Part shown: in pieces, positions 34,179 to 45,944 of the stretch | Layout: every line of letters begins with the position of its first letter | Numbering within the stretch: position 1 is the stretch's first letter | From: Diphasiastrum complanatum | Taxonomy: Eukaryota > Streptophyta > Lycopodiopsida > Lycopodiales > Lycopodiaceae | Length of the DNA stretch: 64,000 nucleotides | Reading direction: 5' to 3' | Assembly: GCA_029204225.1 (NCBI GenBank) | Contig: CM055100.1 | Location: 8,818,713-8,882,712, forward strand | The notes under the pieces: generated by a model | Told to the model about the DNA's origin: nothing | The model's input: only the letters and a program-made list of their open reading frames with translations | The model's database searches: none | Position numbers and translations under genes: made by a program

Positions 34179-36252
34179 TAATGATGATGTAAATGTATAT
34201 AATATGATAGTTTTTTCTTCTTAAAATACAACAAAAAAAAAAATCTTGAATTTGCAATAATATAAAAAAAATTAAAAAAAAATATCTATTCGATATTGAA
34301 AAGAAAAAAAAAAAATCACATAAACGATGGCATAACAATGAGATTATTTAGAAACATCCAAAGTTGTTACCTTGATTAACTAGACACATAATTTGACGAC
34401 ATATTTTAATATGTGAATGGAGGATTAAGAAATTTACATATCAATGTGAACTTTATGTTAGAAATATATATGAGCAATCTACGAAGCTATTGTTTTAGTA
34501 GAATATACAATACGCAATGACAGTTTGAATGTAGAATCCAATACAAAATCAAATATGGTGTGTGTTTATGGATGAGATGTATAGATTTCAATGATTATAT
34601 TTTTACAAACTCAATTTGCCATATCTATCAAATACTTTTATTTTTTAAGCTTATAGTAAGGAAAAACTAGTGGTTCAACTACCAATTGAACAACTAACTT
34701 TATTTTTATGACAAAAATGTGTGAGAGGCTATCTTGAGAAAAATATTTCATCTTATTTGAGAGGGATATAATATACATCTTGGAAGGTGATACACTCTAT
34801 ATAAAGATTGGAGGTAAATATATCCACACACATTATACTTGCATCAATTAGACACAGTGGTGTATGCATCCATCTGATGAAAAATATGAGACCTTGCATT
34901 TCATGTCTACTTGCATTATGCATTGATCTGAAGATGGGATGCAATGTTCTTGTACTTGGGATGGGCATCTCTATCGAATAGTGTCATGAGGGTGGTATTG
35001 AGAGGAAATAAGAAGATTTGGAAGGGATAAAACATTACCAGTGGGGAGCTGAGCATAAAAGAAATTAAAAAAAATAAAAAAAAAATAAAAAAAGAGAAAA
35101 TACCTATTGATTATTATGGATCTATGTCGAAGATTATTCGTGAGATCTTTTGAGTGATGAGTGAAAAAATGAGTGAAAAAAAAAATGATGAGCGTTTTTC
35201 AACTTGTTATTTGTAAGGTCTTGAGAAATATGACTGGATCATAGATTTTCTTTTGTAAGGATAGAAAATATCAGATCTCAATTCAAAATCTATCTATGAG
35301 AGTAGAAATGTGAGGTATAGCATGAATATTTGCTTTAAAAAAAAATTCTATCTATTATTTAAGAAGTGAATAGGTTTTTATGAGAGTGAGATATATTCAC
35401 AATGTGAATGACGAAGATCCAACTTTTAGAATAGGTTGCATTGCACGCACTACATTATATGAAGACCTAGACACAAAGCTAAGAAACTGCATTCATATCT
35501 TGTTACAAAAATGAAGATTGCATCAACATTTCCCAACAATGCATGGTTTTGATGACGGGCATTACATTAATTGATGATGGCATTACATTATAATTTGATG
35601 GGAGTGGGAGCATATTTTTTTTAGACACGAGCTGGATGTAATGCAAGATTTTCATTTTGGATAAAGACAATGTTGCTGAAAGATCTAAAGGCTAAATCAA
35701 TGGCCATTGGATTCATGTTGCTGAATAATGATGGTTAGCATCACACTATATTGTGTGCTGAGCCCATTAATTGACAAAGAAACCTTGAGATGTTGAAAAG
35801 ATGAAAGGATCCTAAGGCTAAATCAATGGCTTTATGATACAAAATCAAATGTCAAAGACTAATCCCTCTGTTCGTGGGGACGCTTCACATTTAAGTGGGA
35901 GGGAAAGATGTGGTGCATTTTTCTGGTCAAAATTTTAAAATTTCAGCAACTACAATCATTGATGCTGATTTTCTAGAAGAAAATGTGCTAGATGTATCTC
36001 ATATGTGCAAAATCTGCTATTATGCCACTTTTTACTGATATACAAATGTGGCTATTTAAAGAGTAGCTATAAACTTCTATGGCAGGTTCAAATGTATCAA
36101 GTCGTCAAATGACTGTTATATTAGAAGAATTAGAGCTATTTTTAAAACTTTACTATTTTTAGTATGTTTGTTAAATAGCAATACTTATAAGTGACTTTGA
36201 GGGACAAAAATATCCATAGTTGTTAATGGCCATTGTTTGCCATGTTGTAATT
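34179..36252. other. AT-rich noncoding DNA
   Basis: Poly-A and A/T runs dominate 34220-34320 and 35065-35105. GTGGGGAGC near 35040 could be a polypurine tract, but no LTR pair was found around the gag-like frame. No gene seen. Confidence 0.45.
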
Positions 36253-36459
36253 TGTGCAAAATGCAAAAATAAGCTTGGTAGAAACCAGAAAGTACACTTA
36301 CCTTCAATTAATGATTGTTCTTGTTAGGATTTTGTGTCTAGAATTGATCTAGATTGATCTTAATCTGAAGTAGATTGATAGATCAAGTAATCAGACAACC
36401 AATCCCTCTTGAGGATCAGATTAGGATCCACTCTTGGTCCTTTTTGTACTTTTTTCACA
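36253..36459 (+). repeat. 5' LTR with large internal deletion
   Basis: Shows the same first 30 or so bases and last 170 or so as the 832-bp 3' LTR. The middle, including the TATA box region, is missing; the break joins AAGCTTGGTAG to GAAACCAGAAAG. Confidence 0.9.
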
Positions 36460-36472
36460 TGGTATCAGAGCC
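36460..36472 (+). promoter_or_regulatory. Primer-binding site (initiator Met tRNA)
   Basis: TGGTATCAGAGCC directly follows the LTR end CACA, the standard plant site for minus-strand priming. Confidence 0.95.
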
Positions 36473-38058
36473 TGGTACAAGAGGTTTTGTTGAAATTGAT
36501 AGGGTTAATCCAAACCAAAGCCAAAATTAGCAGTTTTTTGGAAACTAGTCAAATTTTGTGTAGCGAGTTGGATTTGATAGCTATCCTCAAAAGTTTTGGT
36601 CCAAATCTTGTTGTGGGCTGTAGGAACCCTTTTCACACGTGTGAGGCCGTACAGCTCCGGTTTTTGACTGAGAAATTTCAAAATTTTGTAGAATTTGACT
36701 CACATACTCAATTTGAGTGATTTTTAGTGCAAAATCAAGCATTTTCTATAGAGAATCTAATCCCTTGATTAGTTCTTGGATTAGATCAGCCAAGAAATCA
36801 AATTTGAAGCTTGAATTAGGTGCAAAAATTGTTTATCTCTGATTTTTTGAGTGCATGTTGAAGTTGAGAGAGATTTTGCTAAAAATCATAGATTAAGGAG
36901 TGATATGCAAGGTGAGAGGTTGAAATCCATTGTACCATCACTCTAGATTTGTTCAAGAGTGATAGGGTCAAGTTTAGAAGCATCAATTTGCTAGAAAAAA
37001 TCCTTGGATCTGTCCTCCAAGTGAAACCTTTGAGAGTTTCTAGTGCAATTAGAGCATCTATGCAAATCTTTTGTAGAATTTGACATAGATTGGCTTCAAT
37101 TGAGAGTTCTAGAAAAGAGATTGAGATCCAAGTCACATTGTTAAACCCTACTCAATTTGTTTGAGTGATTGTAAGGTTTGAAAAGAGTCATTAAGGTGTC
37201 TATGGCAAATGTGTAGAGAGAGATCCAATTTTCTAAGAGTTCCTTCCTTTGTAGAGGGCAAGATCTAGAAGTTCATTATGTGCTGTTATTGGTGGAGAGT
37301 TTGTCTCTTCCTAGGTGATCAAATCTTTCTAAGTGGCATTAGCTCTTTTAAGCACAATATCTTATTGAGAAAAATCACCACTTTTGATTTTGAATTTCAT
37401 TCCAAGTCTTAAAAAGTAGAGTAATTGGTGGAATCCAATAGGAGTGATTGAATTCAATTTGTTGAGCAAAAATTGACATAGAATGTATGAAACTCAAATT
37501 AGTTCTATTCAACTTTCTTTGTGAGAGTGTGAGGGTCAATTTGAGATCCCATTGGATGTCTAGAATAAGGAGGAGTCCATATTTGAGTATTCATGCATGG
37601 TTGAGATCTTTGTGAATCTCTAGTTGTCTAATTTTTTAAGCTTTGTGAAAAATTGGTGGTATAGTTTGTTGTCAAATCAAATCAAATTCATTCTAAATCT
37701 CAAGTGTGAGATTATTTGGGTCAAGAGTGAGTCAAAAGAAGTGATTAAGTTTGATTTTCATGTATTTGAAACAAAACCCATCTTTTGTTCAAGAATCTCA
37801 AGTGTTGAGAGAACTAGTCAAGTGAAAAGTAAAATCTAGGTGTCAAATCTTTTTCATATCCATTTCAACTTTCAAAAGGAAGAGTCATTGGTATTTGATG
37901 AGTCCAATAGGAGATTGGATCTGATTTCTTTAGTGATTTGATTCAAAGATTGTGTGCTTTTGTCTTAGTGATCAAAGCAAAGTTTCCAAGTGACTAGTCA
38001 TTACTGTGAAGATTGATTCTTAGGTTTGTGAGCTAGATCTTTTGTAGATCCTTCTAGA
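36473..38058 (+). other. Long noncoding leader of the non-autonomous element
   Basis: The first 130 bp match the leader of the element at 44688; the rest has no sustained reading frame. TCACACGTGTGA (36633-36644) repeats the LTR palindrome. Confidence 0.6.
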
Positions 38059-38358
38059 TTGTTGAAGATGTTCAAATCTACTCTCTTGAAAGTCACAATT
38101 TACATTTGTAGAATCGTATCACAGGTTTTTATTCACATGACATCAATAGGTGGCATCCTATTGAAGGAAAGAAAGGATCCTGAGTGCAACCTTTGTGGCA
38201 AGGGAGGATATTTTTTCTCAAGATGCTACAAAAAGATGACCAATCCATCCAAGGAGAACCAAAGCAAGGGGGTCGAGGTGAAGGATGGAGCTTCAAGTTC
38301 AAATGCAAATACAAGAAGGACAAGTCCAAGGAAAGGTGTTTCCTTTTTGGAAAGGTGA
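38059..38358 (+). pseudogene. Gag scrap with altered zinc knuckle
   Basis: C-N-L-C-G-K-G-G-Y-F-F-S-R-C has the CX2CX4HX4C spacing, but Tyr stands where the zinc-binding His should be. It is followed by a Lys/Ser-rich tail like that of the gag at 45945. The upstream gag core is not readable. Confidence 0.65.
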
Positions 38359-38455
38359 ATGAGGCTTGGAGTCTCACAAGGACTTGCAAGATTTGTCTTC
38401 AAGAGTCCATCACAACACATGTCAAATATTTTGAAATTTTTCATTTGGAAGTGCA

Positions 38456-39433
38456 TTGTTTGGTTCAAGATGCAAAGATAGATCTCACTTTCATGAAAGT
38501 AACTTGGATCTATTTTATGTCCTTGGAAAGTATTTTGCTTGGAACTTTGGACAAGTTCAAACTTATTGCTATTATCCAAGAGAAATCAAGAATAAGGAGC
38601 AATCACAAAATGAAAATAGTTTCATTTATGCTCTCATGTCAACTTATGAAGAACCATTTTGCTTTGAAGAGATTTTTGTATCTCAAAGGTGGATTAAGGC
38701 AATACTACTTGAGTGTGATGCCTTAAAAGATAGCCAAATATGTTTTCCTTGTAAGCTTACATTAGTTATGAAGTCAAGGAAATGGAAATATCTTCATAAT
38801 GTAGGATCTTTTGGTTTCAATAAGATCATGAATGATGTGTTCATTCATAAAGATGAAAATTGTAAGTTTTTAATCTTAAAGGAAAGCTGTAAACTTCTTA
38901 TGAGAATAAGTGAAGCATCCAAAGTGGACACTTATATCCATGAGCAAGTAGTTAGCCTTATTGAGATGGAAATACCTTTTGATTTCAATATTGGAAAAAT
39001 CATGCCAAGTTGTGGTGATTTTTGGACTTATGTTTCTAGCATAAGTAATCTTGATAATCATAGGAAGTGCATATTGAATGGTCATACTTGTTGTGATCAT
39101 TATGAGACATGGAGGTCTCGGATTTCCATCAAAAAGGAGCACCATGAAGAGGATCTTAAGGAGTCATCTCAAGGTTCAAATGTGCCAAGGATTGAGGAGG
39201 AGAATCCTTCTCAAGGTTCAAGTGTGCCAAGGATTGAGGAGGAGAGACCTTCTCAAGTTGTGATTCCAAAAAGAAACTCAATATGGTTGATTCCATGTGG
39301 CTCACATTTCAAGGGAAAGAGGAGCATATCTCATGTGGTATACATCTCATACTTACTTCTCTTATGTCATTTGATAAATCAATTTGCTTTAGTGAGATCA
39401 TTGCATCTCAAAATTGGAGTAAAGCCATACTAG
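38456..39433 (+). CDS. Copia pre-polymerase piece plus unidentified module, copy 1 (325 codons)
   Basis: The frame has no ATG at its start. Residues about 57-95 (S-T-Y-E-E-P-F-C-F-E-E, W-I-K-A-I-L-L-E) are the Copia stretch just before reverse transcriptase. The usual T-W-x-L-V and polymerase core do not follow. Instead comes F-I-H-K, then C-K-L-L-M-R-I-S-E-A-S-K-V-D-T-Y-I-H, a run of Cys/His residues, and an acidic linker with two copies of Q-G-S-(N/S)-V-P-R-I-E-E-E. Function unknown; the module recurs at 39283-39984 and, inverted, at 22902-23828. Confidence 0.45.
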   Translation: MFGSRCKDRSHFHESNLDLFYVLGKYFAWNFGQVQTYCYYPREIKNKEQSQNENSFIYALMSTYEEPFCFEEIFVSQRWIKAILLECDALKDSQICFPCKLTLVMKSRKWKYLHNVGSFGFNKIMNDVFIHKDENCKFLILKESCKLLMRISEASKVDTYIHEQVVSLIEMEIPFDFNIGKIMPSCGDFWTYVSSISNLDNHRKCILNGHTCCDHYETWRSRISIKKEHHEEDLKESSQGSNVPRIEEENPSQGSSVPRIEEERPSQVVIPKRNSIWLIPCGSHFKGKRSISHVVYISYLLLLCHLINQFALVRSLHLKIGVKPY

Positions 39434-39984
39434 TTGAGTATGAAGTCTCTCTTGAGAAGATAGATGATGTTCTTAAAAGGTTGAAATTGATTTTAAATCA
39501 AATAGAAAGCAAATGGTTATTTCATCAAATGTATGCTCTTGAGTCATGTAAGAGCAAAAGTGATTTGTTCACTCATAGTTTGAAAATTTGTATTGAGGCA
39601 AATTGTAAACTCTTTATGAGAGTAAGTGAATCATCTTCTAAAGACACTTATCTCCATAATCTAGTATTTAGCCTCATTGGAAACAGGCATGAAGATATGA
39701 TGCAAACACTTTGTTATTATAGCATGCATAGTCTTGCCAATTTGAATAAGTCTAATTCTCTAGATCATGGTAACATGATGTTAGATCTTTGTGATCCTAA
39801 TAAGTCAAGAAGAAATCTTTATTTTCTCATGGAGGAGCATGCACATGAAGAAGGAGCAAGCCTCAAAGTCAAGCATCTACATGAAATTTGGAAGGAATCA
39901 GTTTCGAAGATGCTAGGATGGTGCAAAGCTCTCAAGTTCATCAAAGATGTCAACATCAAAGAAGCATTATCATGGATATGGTGA
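39283..39984 (+). CDS. Copia pre-polymerase piece plus unidentified module, copy 2 (233 codons)
   Basis: Starts again with a pre-polymerase piece (S-L-M-S-F-D-K-S-I-C-F-S-E, W-S-K-A-I-L-V-E-Y), then L-E-S-C-K-S-K-S-D-L-F-T-H and C-K-L-F-M-R-V-S-E-S-S-S-K-D-T-Y-L-H with V-F-S-L-I. It overlaps the previous frame by 151 bases in another phase. That suggests the pair arose by duplication of one unit, with a frameshift at the join. No function can be assigned. Confidence 0.45.
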   Translation: MVDSMWLTFQGKEEHISCGIHLILTSLMSFDKSICFSEIIASQNWSKAILVEYEVSLEKIDDVLKRLKLILNQIESKWLFHQMYALESCKSKSDLFTHSLKICIEANCKLFMRVSESSSKDTYLHNLVFSLIGNRHEDMMQTLCYYSMHSLANLNKSNSLDHGNMMLDLCDPNKSRRNLYFLMEEHAHEEGASLKVKHLHEIWKESVSKMLGWCKALKFIKDVNIKEALSWIW

Positions 39985-40107
39985 TTTCAGATCAACATCA
40001 AGCTCATTGGCTGATCTTCACACCTTTTGAACCAGCAAAGACAAATTCAGCCCATGGAGTCAAGTTCAAGATCATCATGTTTTCCATCAAGCTAGATTTT
40101 TGAGGAG

Positions 40108-40939
40108 TGTGAAAAATGCAAAAATAAGCTTGGTAGAGTCCAAAAATATTGTATATAGATAAACACACATGTGTGGAGCCTGTTACCACGTGTGAAAATA
40201 GTGTACTTGTCATTTACCATAATCATATAGGTTGTACATATGATTTAATTCAAGTTCTAGTGGCTAAAAAAGCCAAAAACTAGTTTTCTAGACATATGAT
40301 ACATGGCATCAGTCTATTGCTTGCATGAGCCACATCCTTTGGTTAGGTGTCACATCCCATGTGTAGAGGACAGCTCACATGTGTGGAATAAGCTGAAGTA
40401 GACGAATTTTGACTTCTAGAAGATTTTCAAGTAGATCTCCATATAGAAGGAAAATGGGCCAAAAGTGCTCAAAATAGAAGGTTTTGTCCAAATGTCAATT
40501 TTGCATGATGAATCATCATATGACAAAGCACCTTCACACATGTGGGATCAAAGGGATGATCAGTACCACGAGCTCCCACTTATTGTATATATAGAGCCAC
40601 ATTTGGCCATAATCAATGTGAGACACCAATCTTGATTTTGGAAGCAATTTTGAGTTATTCTCTCCATTTGTCTACATTTGTTTTGATTGTTTTGAGGTTC
40701 TATCAATGTGTACTTGATTTTCAGGTTGGAGTCCGTACTCAGACAGTGTTTCACACGTGTGAAACCAGAAATTACACTTACCTTCAATTAATGATTGTTC
40801 TTGTTAGGATTTTGTGTCTAGAATTGATCTAGATTTATCTTAATTTGAAGTAGATTGATAGATCAAGTAATCTGACAACCAATCCCTCTTGAGGATCAGA
40901 TTAGGATCCACTCTTGGTCCTTTTTGTACTTTTTCCACA
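40108..40939 (+). repeat. 3' LTR (832 bp)
   Basis: Starts TGTGAAAAATGC and ends CCACA. It contains a TATA box near 40582 and the 18-bp palindrome GTTTCACACGTGTGAAAC (40748-40765). Same family as 44688-45507 and 49902-50720. Confidence 0.93.
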
Positions 40940-40944
40940 TAATT

Positions 40945-41636
40945 GATCAATGTATCTTATTTATATCATGATTAATAAAAGATGCCTAGGTACCTTTAAG
41001 ATTCTGTCTTAAAGTTCAAGGAATGTCCTAAGGTTAATGGTCATGAAGACAAAAGGACGTTCAGTCGCAGTTTCTAATGACGAGCAGTTCATGATTCAAA
41101 ATGTCTAAGTAAAGAACAGGAGAGAAATTGGTAATTCAGAATCGCCAATTTAAAGTACTATGTCGATTCTCGAATTGGAATCGATGAGCTAATAATGAAA
41201 GTCTTTATCGCATTGGAAAATATGATGATCAGACAATTTGCGGTGGCAAGGATTATATTGCCTTTATGAAGTCTCAATTGAGAAGCACTTGCTGATTGCT
41301 CATAGAAGATTATTTGAGTTCCAATTGGGAGCAATAGTTGAGAATGAAAAGCACTAAGTTAGGGTATGTGAAAATAAAATGGATGTCAGCTAAATTATGA
41401 AGACATCACCCATATACCTACATTTTGGGAGCAATTCAAAGTAACAAATCAAAATGGTTCTTGAGGCCAAAATAGTTTATAAAAGAGTTGTGTCAATATG
41501 AAGACTAAGAAGACAATTATGAATGCATTTTGCCCTTCAATAAAGGGTGGTTATGAAGAAGAGAACTTTGAATGGTCGGTGGAGCAGTTTGCACTATGGC
41601 CTTTTCGATGATTCAGAAAACAATCACTTTGCTATG
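40945..41636. other. Noncoding DNA
   Basis: A faint Copia gag-like reading (K-Y-D-D-Q..M-K-S-Q-L) may lie near 41217-41290, but it is too weak to call. Otherwise no feature. Confidence 0.35.
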
Positions 41637-41960
41637 GACACATGTCCAATGGATATGAAAAGTTTTATGATAATTGGTAGAATTGAATTCAATGGATCGG
41701 ATTCAAGGGAGAAGGAAAGATTCTGGTGTTTTGAAGAGGACGACCTTTCAAACCATTTTCTCCCACGCAAGGAGAAGGAGAAGGAGGCATTCGGATATTC
41801 ATACATTCCGAGCATATTTCTAGAAGGAAGAGCAGGGAGCATTCATTCATTCTGGTGATGAAGAGAGGTAGGGAGTCTTCTACTGCATTCTCTTGGATAG
41901 TACGTTGATTTGATCTTGGAAATGATTATGGGAATTAGAGTACGTTTCATTCATATCTGT
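41637..41960 (+). repeat. 310-bp dispersed repeat, copy 2
   Basis: Pairs with 31018-31345. Starts at GGACACATGTCC, where copy 1 has a perfect palindrome, and ends TCTGTGTG. Confidence 0.8.
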
Positions 41961-42087
41961 GTGCACTCTTGCCTACTGGTTTCTTGTTGATTAGTCTACG
42001 CTCGACACAAAGCTACCTCTCTCTTTTTCTGTGCTGGACAGACATGTGGCTCTTCCTGTCTCGCTGGATAGCCCACTCCACATATCT

Positions 42088-43077
<990 letters not shown>

Positions 43078-43785
43078 TTGAGATGGATTACTTATGAGGT
43101 GAATGGGTTCAAACTTAAGTTACCTTCTAGTATAATCTATGGCAATATCCGAACTAGAAACCCAATGATTGGCTTCATAATCATACCAAAACCCCGCTAT
43201 AGTGTTATGAACACTATTAAGCAACACACAAAATGTCCCACAAAAGACTATGAACTGTGTTATTCAAAGGAAGTTGGTTTTCACATCGAATCTTATAGTG
43301 ACGCAAGTTGGGCATCCATGAAGGATGATAGCAAAAGTATTTCAGGAGGTTGTACTCTAGCAGCTGGCGTAGCCATACTCTGGATAAGCAAGAAACAAAC
43401 AACAGTAACTCAATCTTCCTGTGAAGCGGAATATGTAGCAGCAGCCAAGATGGCAAACGAGCTGATCTGGATCAAATATATATTGGAAGGATTTGATGAA
43501 TCTAGTTCTGAACCTTATGTCTTGTTAATGGATAACACTTCAGCAATCTATCTTACAAAAGATCCTATATTTCACTCAAAAATGAAGCACATAGCTATCA
43601 AGTATCATGTGATTTGGGACTTAGTCGAGAAGAAGATATTGAAGATAGTCTTCATACCCACAGAAGAAGTGACAGCTGATATCTTTACAAAGCCACTAAG
43701 TAAAGCTTTGTTCAAGAAGCAGCGAAGAAGATTGGGATTAATCCAACTGCCCAATTTGAGAGGGAGCTGTAGAAGAACTGATTAG
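43078..43785 (+). pseudogene. Copia RNase H end of pol
   Basis: Reads Y-S-D-A-S-W-A, S-I-S-G-G-C-T, W-I-S-K-K-Q-T, S-S-C-E-A-E-Y-V-A-A, M-D-N-T-S-A-I-Y-L, the H-S-K-M-K-H-I region, and V-T-A-D-I-F-T-K-P-L: a complete Copia RNase H. It ends at the purine tract TTGAGAGGGAGC and the 3' LTR. Everything upstream of RNase H is missing or replaced. Confidence 0.88.
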
Positions 43786-44604
43786 ACATATCTTGATTCT
43801 ACTAACAAAGCATGCAGTTTACTTGACAAAGGATGAGAAAGAAACGAACGCGAACTTGAGACTTTTCTATTCGTGACCAGCTCGAAAGATTTGCAAAGGC
43901 TTTGTGAAATTCGTCTTGTAGTCAACTCGAAAGATTTGTGAAATAGTTTCTTGTAGAACTCGTGGCTTTCTTGTTGAAGCTCAAAAGATTCGCGAACAGA
44001 ATTTTGTCGCAAAATATTCTAGATTTCTTCTTCAAGCTCAAGAATTGTCATCTGTCTTAAACAATTCACGAAAGACGAAAATGTCGCGAAGAGACAAGTG
44101 TCACGAACAGTTCGTGAAACACAAAGCTGAGATGCAGAGATGGACTGTCACGAATAATTTGCAAACAAATTTTATTCGGGCCTGGAAACAGAGTATCTAT
44201 TTGAATATCAACTTTCATAAACGATTAGATATCTATTGTTACAACATTGAAAGGCCAAAAGACCTGTCTAGTAGCAATATAAATACATGTGCACTACTTG
44301 TTGCAACACACACACTCAATCAGAGACACAACAACGAGATAAGACAACAAGAGATGTATATTGATGAATCAGATTCAGAGTTATAAAAATTTGTTTTTTG
44401 ATCAATAGTTTCTTATTGTCTAAATTGTCTTAAATTGTCTCTTACTTCCGCATATAATTTTTGCACGCATATTCAATTAGAACTAATATTCTTCTATTAG
44501 TACATAGATCAGATACAATCTTGATTGAAAACAATAATATTAGTTTGATTTATTTAAACTTGCATCGTGTTCTCTATGGAAGAATGATTACTATTTTTTC
44601 TACA
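43768..44604 (+). repeat. 3' LTR of the Copia RNase H fragment (837 bp)
   Basis: Bounded by TGTAGAA and TTCTACA, a perfect 7-bp inverted end, directly after a polypurine tract. A TATA box (ATATAAATA, near 44278) lies in the second half. It is rich in TCGCGAA/TTCGTGAA words and was inserted in an older minus-strand Copia copy. The matching 5' LTR is not in the window. Confidence 0.85.
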
Positions 44605-44687
44605 TGTTAGCTAAGCCAGGTACATATTGCACATTGCTTATCCACTTTATCTTCTCGCTAGCTAACTTCACTGGTACCACTCCAACT
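44605..44687 (-). pseudogene. Minus-strand Copia gag-pre-integrase, second half of split copy
   Basis: Minus strand reads V-P-V-K-L-A-S-E-K-I-K-W-I-S-N-V-Q-Y-V-P-G-L-A. It continues, in the same frame, the sequence that stops at 50721 on the other side of the element 44688-50720. It ends at the LTR 43768-44604. Confidence 0.85.
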
Positions 44688-45507
44688 TGTGAAAAATGCA
44701 AAAATAAGCTTGGTAGAGGCCAAAAATCTTGTATATAGGATAGACACACATGTGTGGAGCCTATTCCCACGTGTGAAACTGGTGTACTTCTCATGTACCA
44801 TAATCATATATGTTGTACATATGATTTAATTCAAGTTCTAGTGGCTAAAATGGCCAAAAACTAGTTTTCTAGAGATATGACACATGGCACCAATCTAACG
44901 ATTGCATGAGCCAAATATTTTTAATAGGTGTCACATTCCATGTGTAGAGGACAGCTCACACGTGGAAATAGCTGAGTTAGGCGAGTTTTTGCTTCTAGAA
45001 GATTTCCATGAAGATCTCCATATAGTAAGAAAATAGACCAAAAATGCCCAAAATGAAAAGTTTTGATCCAAGTGTCAAATTGCATGATGGTGACAAGGCA
45101 TCCTCACACGTGTGAGATCTGATGCATGATCAGTACCTCAAGCTCCAAAAGTGTATATATAGAGGCTTATTTGGCCATAATCAATGTGAGACACCAATCT
45201 TGGTTTTGGAAGCAATTCTGAGTGATTCTCTTCATTTGTCTCCATTTGTTTTGATTGTTTTGAGGTGCTATCAATGTGTACTTGATTTTCAGGTTGGAGT
45301 CCATACTCAGACAGAGTTTCACACGTGTGAAACCAAAAAGTACACCTACCTTCAATTAATGATTGTTCTTGTTAGGATTTTGTATCTAGAATTGATCTAG
45401 ATTGATCTTGATCTCAAGTAGATTGATAGATCAAGTAATCTAACAACCAATCCCTCTTGAGGATCAGATTAGAATTCACTCTTGGTCCTTTTTGTTCTTT
45501 TTGCACA
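44688..45507 (+). repeat. 5' LTR (820 bp)
   Basis: TGTGAAAA...TTGCACA. TATA box TATATATAG at 45154-45162; CACGTG-centred palindromes at 44745-44756 (CACACATGTGTG), 45103-45116 and 45316-45333. Confidence 0.95.
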
Positions 45508-45520
45508 TGGTATCAGAGCC
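45508..45520 (+). promoter_or_regulatory. Primer-binding site (initiator Met tRNA)
   Basis: TGGTATCAGAGCC immediately after the LTR. Confidence 0.96.
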
Positions 45521-45944
45521 TAGTACAAGAGGTTTTGTTGAAATTGATAGGGTAAATCCAAATCAAAGCCAAAATTAGCAGTTTTTTGGAAACTAGTCAA
45601 ATTTTGTGTAGCGAGTTGGATTTGATAGCTATCCTCAAAATTTTTGGTCCAAGTTCTTAGATTAGATCAGCCAAAAAATTGAAATTGAAGCTTAAATTAG
45701 GTGCACTAATTGATTTTCTCTGATTTTTTTGAGTGTATGTTGAGGTTGAAGAGAGAAATTGCTAAAAATCATAGATTAAGGAGCGATTTTGCAAGTTTGA
45801 GACTAGAATCTAAATTTCCTTCATTCTAGATTGGTTCATGAGTGATATGATTGAGTCTATAAGCTTTCTAAATTGCTAGATGACTTTCGGCTCAGATCTC
45901 TTAGAGAAACCATAAGAGTTTCTAGTGCTTTTTCACATTTAAAA

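Larger units (their letters stand above)
36253..40939 (+). mobile_element. Complete non-autonomous Copia-family LTR element, TSD TAATT
   Basis: The ends are TGTG...CACA. TAATT is duplicated at 36248-36252 and 40940-40944. The 5' LTR is 36253-36459, shortened by an internal deletion; the primer-binding site is TGGTATCAGAGCC at 36460-36472; the polypurine tract TTTTTGAGGAG is at 40097-40107; the 3' LTR is 40108-40939. The inside has a long noncoding leader, a gag knuckle scrap and two frames that combine a Copia pre-polymerase piece with an unidentified module. Integrase, reverse transcriptase and RNase H are absent, so it would need enzymes from a relative such as 44688-50720. Confidence 0.9.
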
